This document shows, piece after piece, positions 7,855-12,197 of a stretch of DNA of 12,197 bases (position 1 is the first letter of the stretch; each line of letters starts with the position of its first letter). This stretch comes from Acidimicrobiia bacterium (GTDB lineage Bacteria; Actinomycetota; Acidimicrobiia; Spongiisociales; UBA5794). The DNA is taken from assembly GCA_013003515.1 (NCBI GenBank), contig JABDIW010000044.1, positions 1 through 12,197 on the forward strand, given 5' to 3'. The notes under the pieces are model-generated. The model had not been told where the DNA came from, searched no databases, and was given only the letters and a program-made list of their open reading frames with translations. The position numbers were made by a program, and so were the translations under genes.

Positions 7855-8625
7855 TCAGATCACCTTCCGTTCTTCGAGCATCTTGACTATCTCGGCGAAT
7901 CCTTCGCCGTCGTCTTCGATCTTGAGCCCGGCCTCGCGAGAGGGGACCGGCGACACTGCCGTGATCGCCTGTCCAGCGGCCACGGATCCGGTCTCTTCGA
8001 TGCCGAGCTCCGCCGCAGTGATTTGCTCGACTGGTTTCTGTTTGGCCTGCATGATCCCCTTGAAGGTCGGGTAGCGAGGCTCGACCACACCTGACGTCAC
8101 CGTCATCAGCGCCGGTGGTTCGGTCTCGACCACGTCATAACCAACCTCGGTCTGGCGTTCGATGCGCAGCTTGCCGTCGTCGTGGGAGAACGCTCTGGCG
8201 AAGGTCAGGGCGGGGACATCGAGGAGCTCTGCGATCTGCTGGGGCACGATCCCGGTGTACCCGTCGGTCGACTCCGTTCCCGCGATCACGAGATCGAATC
8301 CTTCCTTCTCGATGGCCGCAGCCAGGACCCGGGCAGTGGTGAGCGCACCCGAGCCACGCAGCCCCTCATCGTCGATGACGACCGCCTTGTCGGCGCCCAT
8401 GGCGAGGGCCTGACGGATTCCCTGCATGGACCCGGCGGGGCCCATCGAGAACAGGGTGACCGTTCCCTCGGCGGCCTCTGCCAGTTGCAGGGCGACCTCG
8501 ATGCCATACCGGTCGGTGTCGTCGAGAACCTGCTCCTCGGGACGTACGACGAAATGGGTCTCGGGATCCAGCTCGTACGGCGTCGCCGGGTCGGGTATCT
8601 GCTTGGCGCAGACGGCAATCCTCAT
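7855..8625 (-). CDS. etfB: Electron transfer flavoprotein, beta subunit
   Basis: Partner of EtfA in the ETF heterodimer; in the non-bifurcating class this subunit holds AMP, in the bifurcating class a second FAD. The 256-aa product is full length. It begins with the family pattern MRIAVCAKQIPDP, continues with the LALxMGADKAVVI-like segment around 74-84, and has the nucleotide-binding DLVIAG...DGYTG at 111-125. I cannot assign the bifurcating or non-bifurcating class by eye; without neighbouring FixC, FixX or a partner dehydrogenase, the ordinary acyl-CoA-type role is more likely. A good AAGGAG sequence ends 9 nt before the ATG. etfB-etfA follow punA after 65 bp and may have their own promoter. 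Confidence 0.94.
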   Translation of the reverse strand: MRIAVCAKQIPDPATPYELDPETHFVVRPEEQVLDDTDRYGIEVALQLAEAAEGTVTLFSMGPAGSMQGIRQALAMGADKAVVIDDEGLRGSGALTTARVLAAAIEKEGFDLVIAGTESTDGYTGIVPQQIAELLDVPALTFARAFSHDDGKLRIERQTEVGYDVVETEPPALMTVTSGVVEPRYPTFKGIMQAKQKPVEQITAAELGIEETGSVAAGQAITAVSPVPSREAGLKIEDDGEGFAEIVKMLEERKVI

Positions 8626-8634
8626 GGGGTGTAA

Positions 8635-8665
8635 CTCCTTCTACCTGACTCCAGATCGCATGCTA
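8635..8665 (-). promoter_or_regulatory. etfB Shine-Dalgarno and possible -10 box
   Basis: Reading the minus strand, TAGCAT (8665 to 8660) fits TANNNT and would start transcription near 8653, leaving a leader of about 27 nt. That leader contains AAGGAG (8640 to 8635), 9 nt before the etfB ATG. The ribosome binding site is clear; the promoter is tentative because no -35 hexamer stands out. Confidence 0.4.
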
Positions 8666-8673
8666 GGTACACC

Positions 8674-8687
8674 ACGGAACGCTCCGT
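8674..8687 (-). repeat. Short perfect inverted repeat between punA and etfB
   Basis: ACGGA and TCCGT are perfect complements around a 4-nt spacer, 3 bp after the punA stop and just upstream of the possible etfB -10 box. It could be a weak terminator hairpin for the salvage operon or a small operator in the -35 region. There is no T-run, and a 5-bp stem is easily a chance event. Confidence 0.2.
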
Positions 8688-8690
8688 TCG

Positions 8691-9515
8691 TCACCGGGTG
8701 AGCGTCGGGAGCAGGGCATCCAGCAGAGCCGTGAACCGGTCGCGGGCTGCGGCCGCGGTCTCGGTGACCTCGTCGTGACTCAGAGGTGAGTCGGAGATCC
8801 CCGCAGCGAGATTGGTGACGAGCGAGATGCCTCCGACCTCGACCCCCATGTGGCTCAAGGCGATGGCCTCGGGAACGGTCGACATGCCCACGAGATCAGC
8901 ACCGAGCGTGCGCGCCATGCGGATCTCGGCAGGGGTCTCGTAGGTCGGTCCCAGAAACCACGCATACACACCCTCCTTCACGGCGACACCGGTCTCCTGG
9001 GCTGCGGCGGCCGTCAAGGAGCGGACTCGGGCCGAATAGACATTCGTCTGGTCGGGGAACCGGGGACCGAGCCGGGAATCGTTGGCGCCGACGAGCGGGT
9101 TGCGGCCGGTGACGTTGATGTGATCGGTGATTGCCACGAGATCGCCCGGGGCAAGGTGATCTCCGACGCCGCCGGCGGCATTGGTGAGGATGACAGTCCG
9201 GCAACCGGCCATCGCCGCGGTGCGGACGCCGAACACCACGTCGCTCATCTCCCATCCCTCGTACGTGTGAACCCGGCCGGCCAACACGAGGACCGGGTGA
9301 CCGCCGACCATCGCTGAAACGAGGGATCCGGAGTGCCCCTCGACCCGTGGCGTCGGGAAGCCCGGGATGTCCGAGTACGAGAGCTCGATGGCGTCCGGGA
9401 GAGTGGTCGCATACGAGCTGAGACCGGAGCCGAGAACGAGGCCGGCGTCATGCGACTCTCGCCCGGTCTCTCGAGCCACATGATCGGCGGCGGTCTGGAG
9501 GGCTTCGTAGGTCAT
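8691..9515 (-). CDS. punA: Purine nucleoside phosphorylase, trimeric type
   Basis: Cleaves (deoxy)inosine and (deoxy)guanosine with phosphate to the free base and (deoxy)ribose-1-phosphate. The true product is 274 aa from the ATG at 9515; a longer open frame runs upstream but only inside deoA in another frame. Residues matching the trimeric family are S30 (GSGLSS), H61 (EGHSG), R81, H83 and Y85 (GRVHTYEG), E193 (YETP), M211 (VGMSTVPE), T234 and N235, and H247. The Asn at 235 is the position that selects 6-oxopurines, so adenosine is not expected as a good substrate. The ATG overlaps the deoA stop (ATGA) and AGGAG lies 7 nt upstream within deoA. Some genomes call this trimeric enzyme deoD. Confidence 0.95.
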   Translation of the reverse strand: MTYEALQTAADHVARETGRESHDAGLVLGSGLSSYATTLPDAIELSYSDIPGFPTPRVEGHSGSLVSAMVGGHPVLVLAGRVHTYEGWEMSDVVFGVRTAAMAGCRTVILTNAAGGVGDHLAPGDLVAITDHINVTGRNPLVGANDSRLGPRFPDQTNVYSARVRSLTAAAAQETGVAVKEGVYAWFLGPTYETPAEIRMARTLGADLVGMSTVPEAIALSHMGVEVGGISLVTNLAAGISDSPLSHDEVTETAAAARDRFTALLDALLPTLTR

Positions 9516-10816
9516 CGAACTTCTCCTATCAGCAGCGAGGGCGGGGGCGGAGGCGTGGGGGCGACCTCCCATGCATCCTGCAGCAGCCCCAGCGCGTTCT
9601 CCAGGGTTTGCTCGTCGTTGTAGTGGACGGTTGCCAGCGGTTCGCCTCCCTCGACCTCGGCCCCCACCTTGTGATGGACGATGATGCCGACGCCAGGATC
9701 GACGTCGTCTTCCTTGGTGGCACGGCCCGCTCCGAGCCGAACGGCCGCCGTGCCGATGTCGAGTGCGTCGCACCGGGTGATGAAGCCGGCCCGTGGCGCG
9801 CGGAGCTCACGCGTATCGCGAGCGGCTGGGAGCAGTGAGCGGTCGATGAGTGCAGCCGGGTCGCCTCCCTGCGCCTCGATGACTGCGGAGAACCGTTCCA
9901 TCGCAGCGCCGCTGTCGACGGCGTCTCTCATCATGTGCCTGGCCTCGCGTTCGGTCTGGGCGAGGTTGCCGAGGAGCAGCATCTCCGCCCCGAGCTTGTA
10001 GACGATCTCAGTGGTGTCCGGTGGGCCGTTGCCGGCGAGCACGTCGAGGGACTCGTGGATCTCCAGGGCGTTCCCGACGGTGGTTCCGAGTGGTTGGCTC
10101 ATGTCGGTGAGGATCGCCACGACCCGGGTGCGATGGGCAGCGCCGATTCCCACCATGGTTTCGGCCAGCTTCCTGGCGCCCGCCTCGTGTTTCATGAACG
10201 CCCCCTTGCCGACCTTCACGTCGAGGACCAGACCATCGAGGTCTTCCGCAAGCTTCTTCGACATGATCGAAGAGGAGATGAGCGGGATGGAGGGGACGGT
10301 TCCGGTGGCGTCGCGCAACGCATAGATGAGGCGATCGGCGGGCACCAGCGTCTCGGACTGCCCGGCGAGGACCATCCCGTGGCGCTCGAGGATCTGCCCG
10401 AATTCGTCCGGGTCGAGTCGGGCGCGGAAGCCGGGGATCGACTCGAGTTTGTCGAGGGTGCCGCCGGTGTGGCCGAGACCGCGACCCGACATCATCGGAA
10501 CGACGAGACCGCAGGCCGCGACGATTGGCGCCAGCGGGATGGAGACCTTGTCGCCGACACCTCCTGTGGAGTGCTTGTCCACCTTCGCCGTGGGGAGGTG
10601 TGAGAAGTCGAGCACGTCACCCGAGTGCATCATCGCTTCGGTCCACACTGCGAGCTCCCGCTCGTTGAATCCACGCAGGAAGATCGCCATCAGCAGCGCG
10701 GACATCTGGTAGTCGGGAATCGACCCAGCCGTGTACTCGGTGATGATCCAACGGATCTCTTCACCGGTCAGGCCGCCGCCGTCGCGTTTTCGCTCGATGA
10801 GCTCGATGATCGTCAC
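9512..10816 (-). CDS. deoA: Thymidine / pyrimidine-nucleoside phosphorylase
   Basis: Phosphorolysis of thymidine, deoxyuridine or uridine to the free base and (deoxy)ribose-1-phosphate. The 434-aa length is typical. The small alpha domain (about 1-65) is followed by the phosphate-binding KHSTGGVGDK at 81-90, the family signature SGRGLGHTGGTLDKLESIPG at 110-129, and substrate residues R168, S183 and K187. The C-terminal domain contains VGIIVHHKVG. I cannot separate strict thymidine phosphorylase (deoA) from the broader pyrimidine-nucleoside enzyme (pdp) by eye; adjacency to upp suits either. The C-terminus has five consecutive prolines (422-426) and then LLIGEVR, an odd tail. GTG start overlapping the stop of the MGMT-like gene (GTGA at 10816-10813), with a weak ribosome binding site. 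Confidence 0.95.
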   Translation of the reverse strand: MTIIELIERKRDGGGLTGEEIRWIITEYTAGSIPDYQMSALLMAIFLRGFNERELAVWTEAMMHSGDVLDFSHLPTAKVDKHSTGGVGDKVSIPLAPIVAACGLVVPMMSGRGLGHTGGTLDKLESIPGFRARLDPDEFGQILERHGMVLAGQSETLVPADRLIYALRDATGTVPSIPLISSSIMSKKLAEDLDGLVLDVKVGKGAFMKHEAGARKLAETMVGIGAAHRTRVVAILTDMSQPLGTTVGNALEIHESLDVLAGNGPPDTTEIVYKLGAEMLLLGNLAQTEREARHMMRDAVDSGAAMERFSAVIEAQGGDPAALIDRSLLPAARDTRELRAPRAGFITRCDALDIGTAAVRLGAGRATKEDDVDPGVGIIVHHKVGAEVEGGEPLATVHYNDEQTLENALGLLQDAWEVAPTPPPPPSLLIGEVR

Positions 10817-11085
10817 GGATCGAACCTAGCTACCCGCCCGGCGACGACTCGAACGCCCTCGGACCGCAATCTCTCGCCTTGCTCCCGTTCGTGACCGGGG
10901 GCGAGGCGTCCTGTTGTGGTCACGACCCGCCACCAGGGGACGGTGTCGAGATCCTTCAGCAGGTTCCCCACCGCTCGGGCCGCTCCAGGGAACCCGGCTT
11001 CGGCGGCGACTTCGCCGTAGGAAACGACATCTCCGGGACCTGTGGCCCGTAACACCTCGGTGACGGCTGCGGCGAAGTCCTTCAC
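10813..11085 (-). CDS. Alkyltransferase-like protein (MGMT family, no acceptor cysteine)
   Basis: Small 90-aa protein made only of the DNA-binding domain of O6-alkylguanine-DNA alkyltransferases. Family residues seen are Y23 (VSYGEVA), the recognition-helix RAVG with the arginine finger R37, and the active-site loop. In true MGMT the loop reads PCHR; here it reads PWWR at 50-53, so both the alkyl-accepting Cys and the following His are Trp. Proteins of this kind (ATL) bind O6-alkylguanine tightly and are known in some bacteria and yeast to hand the lesion to nucleotide excision repair; that role here is inferred. The GTG start overlaps the upp stop (GTGA) and its own stop overlaps the deoA GTG, so it sits coupled inside a salvage operon. 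Only a weak GGGA precedes the start. Confidence 0.88.
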   Translation of the reverse strand: MKDFAAAVTEVLRATGPGDVVSYGEVAAEAGFPGAARAVGNLLKDLDTVPWWRVVTTTGRLAPGHEREQGERLRSEGVRVVAGRVARFDP

Positions 11086-11702
11086 AGGGTCCCGAAGAGG
11101 CGGTCTCCCATGTCACCGAGGCCTGGCGCGATGTAATAGCTCTCGTTGAGCTCGCGATCGAGCGACGCGGCGACGATGCGGACGTCCGGGTGCTCCACCT
11201 GCATTCGCTTCACCCCATCGGGTGCGGCGACGACGCAGAGGGCGCAGATGTCGGTGGCTCCCGCCGCCTTGATCTGCTCGACGGCCCATGCCAGCGATCC
11301 TCCGGTGGCGAGCATCGGTTCGAGCACGATGACGAGGGACTCGGTGACGTCGGGCAACTTGATGTAATAGGCCTCGGGCTCGGCCGTCTCCTCGTTCCTC
11401 TGGACACCGGCGAAACCGATCTTGACGTGGGGGAGCAGGTCCTCGACTGCCTCGAGCAATCCGAGGCCGGCCCGCAATACGGCAACGGCGACGACGTCGT
11501 TCATTCGCCATCCGGTCGTTTTCTCCAACGGGGTCTGGACCTCGAACTCCGATGGTTTGAGGCTCTTGGTCGCCTCCATCAGCAGTGTGTAGGTGAGCGT
11601 TCTCGCCGCTGCACGGAATGCGTCCGGCTCGGTGTCGACGTCGCGAAGAGTCGTCAGGTAATGCCTGGTGAGGGGATGGTCGATCACAGTGATGTTCACC
11701 AT
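11082..11702 (-). CDS. upp: Uracil phosphoribosyltransferase
   Basis: Makes UMP from uracil and PRPP. The 206-aa product starts MVNITVIDHPLTRHYL, typical for the family. PRPP-binding segments are LRAGLG at 76-81 and the loop EPMLATGG at 128-135, where most members have Asp and this one has Glu at 128 (acidic charge kept). The uracil-binding end YIAPGLGDMGDRLFGT (190-205) is intact. The frame is open further upstream to 11759 but conserved sequence begins at 11702. The next codon is GTG (11699) and, with a TAGCCT box 4 nt before the ATG and no Shine-Dalgarno, a leaderless start at 11699 is also possible. First gene of the upp-ATL-deoA-punA unit, so it probably carries the operon promoter. Confidence 0.95.
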   Translation of the reverse strand: MVNITVIDHPLTRHYLTTLRDVDTEPDAFRAAARTLTYTLLMEATKSLKPSEFEVQTPLEKTTGWRMNDVVAVAVLRAGLGLLEAVEDLLPHVKIGFAGVQRNEETAEPEAYYIKLPDVTESLVIVLEPMLATGGSLAWAVEQIKAAGATDICALCVVAAPDGVKRMQVEHPDVRIVAASLDRELNESYYIAPGLGDMGDRLFGTL

Positions 11703-11706
11703 CGGC

Positions 11707-11712
11707 AGGCTA
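11707..11712 (-). promoter_or_regulatory. Possible -10 box for the upp operon
   Basis: On the minus strand TAGCCT (11712 to 11707) fits TANNNT. A weak -35-like TAGAGG (11734 to 11729) sits 16 bp upstream. Predicted transcription start falls inside or next to the ATG at 11702 / GTG at 11699, implying a leaderless message. No ribosome binding site precedes upp. Confidence 0.35.
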
Positions 11713-11732
11713 GTGAAGCTGCGCCCCGCCTC

Positions 11733-11738
11733 TACACT
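11733..11738 (+). promoter_or_regulatory. Predicted -10 box of a near-leaderless ffh promoter
   Basis: TACACT fits TANNNT and ends 8 nt before the ffh GTG, matching the 9-nt spacing at smc and ftsY; there is no Shine-Dalgarno sequence between. A weak -35-like TAGTGA lies at 11711-11716 with a 16-bp spacer and overlaps the upp -10 box on the other strand. Confidence 0.5.
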
Positions 11739-11746
11739 CGCAGGCC

Positions 11747-12197
11747 GTGTTCGACTCAATCAGCTCCCGTCTCGGCGAGGTCTTTGGCCGCTTGCGCAGC
11801 AAGGGCAGGCTTGGCGAAGAAGACGTAGACCAGGCACTGCGCGAAGTCCGCCTCGCGTTGCTGGAGGCCGACGTCAATCTCGGCGTCACCAAGAACCTCC
11901 TCGCCAGGGTCAGAGAACGGGCTGTCGGTTCCGAGGTCACCAAGAGCCTCACCCCGGGTCAGCAGGTCATCAAGATCGTCCATGAGGAGCTGATCACGAC
12001 CCTCGGTGCGTCGTCCGTGCCTCTCAACCGTCCCGCCGCCCCGCCGCAGGTGATCCTGATGGTCGGGCTTCAAGGGTCCGGCAAGACGACGTCATCGGCG
12101 AAGCTGGCAGCGTCGCTCAAAGCCAGGGGCAAACGGCCGGTGTTGGTCGCGGCGGACCTGCAACGTCCCGCTGCCATCGATCAGCTCGAGACCCTCG
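11747..12197 (+). CDS. ffh: Signal recognition particle protein Ffh, cut by the window end
   Basis: GTPase subunit of SRP that binds the SRP RNA and hydrophobic signal sequences and works with FtsY. Only the first 150 residues are present: the N domain (about 1-95, with LREVRLALLEADVNLGV) and the start of the G domain with GLQGSGKTT at 107-115 and the ADLQRPAAIDQL segment near 138-149. The rest of the G domain and the methionine-rich M domain lie beyond the window. It is separated from FtsY by the longer N-domain helices, GLQGSGKTT instead of GVNGTGKTT, and the RPAAIDQL pattern. The GTG start agrees with the family N-terminus. It diverges from upp across 44 bp. Confidence 0.94.
   Translation, partial: MFDSISSRLGEVFGRLRSKGRLGEEDVDQALREVRLALLEADVNLGVTKNLLARVRERAVGSEVTKSLTPGQQVIKIVHEELITTLGASSVPLNRPAAPPQVILMVGLQGSGKTTSSAKLAASLKARGKRPVLVAADLQRPAAIDQLETL

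Noticed and set aside
9516..9773. N-terminal extension of PunA through the end of deoA
   Set aside because: The extension is an Arg/Gly-rich out-of-frame reading of deoA; the ATG at 9515 has a good ribosome binding site and starts the family's normal N-terminus.
1..12197. Defence system, phage, transposon, CRISPR array, or tRNA/rRNA/4.5S RNA gene
   Set aside because: No repeats, transposase-like frames, cloverleaf sequences or unassigned regions large enough to hold one; nearly every base belongs to a recognised housekeeping gene.

Overview
This GC-rich window reads as a bacterial chromosome segment made almost entirely of intact housekeeping genes. The likely source is a high-GC Actinomycetota; Acidimicrobiia is a guess. 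The reasons are the codon bias toward G/C, frequent GTG starts, several genes with a TANNNT box just upstream of the start and no ribosome binding site, an FtsY with an N-terminal membrane segment, and a trimeric-type purine nucleoside phosphorylase. No species assignment is possible from the sequence alone. I see no mobile element, CRISPR array, tRNA or rRNA.

Layout: (1) The plus strand, 1-6536, carries the tail of an unidentified gene, then rnc (RNase III), mutM (8-oxoguanine glycosylase), smc (condensin ATPase), ftsY (SRP receptor) and cdd (cytidine deaminase). These genes overlap or sit close together, but smc and ftsY each have their own predicted promoter box. (2) After a 62-bp gap holding a strong hairpin comes a 103-aa two-TM protein of unknown function (6599-6910). 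(3) It meets etfA head-on with 5 bp between stops. The minus strand from 11702 down to 6916 carries two blocks: upp - ATL (MGMT-like DNA-lesion binder) - deoA - punA, in which every junction is a 4-nt stop/start overlap, and, 65 bp downstream, etfB-etfA. (4) At the right edge ffh (SRP GTPase) starts on the plus strand, divergent from upp across 44 bp, and runs off the window.

How the genes fit together: rnc-smc-ftsY-ffh is a classic conserved neighbourhood. Here about 5.6 kb of nucleoside salvage and ETF genes, mostly on the other strand, separates ftsY from ffh. cdd, deoA and upp together give a full route cytidine -> uridine -> uracil -> UMP, and punA covers purine nucleosides. The ATL gene is the functional outsider in that operon. 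The ETF pair would carry electrons from acyl-CoA or related dehydrogenases.

I did not find a convincing new biological system. The points most worth a second look are the recurring near-leaderless promoter pattern, the apparently interlocked divergent upp/ffh promoters, the hairpin that pairs with part of the 103-aa gene's Shine-Dalgarno sequence, the ATL gene (PWWR motif) coupled to salvage genes, and a five-proline run at the end of DeoA next to the punA ribosome binding site.
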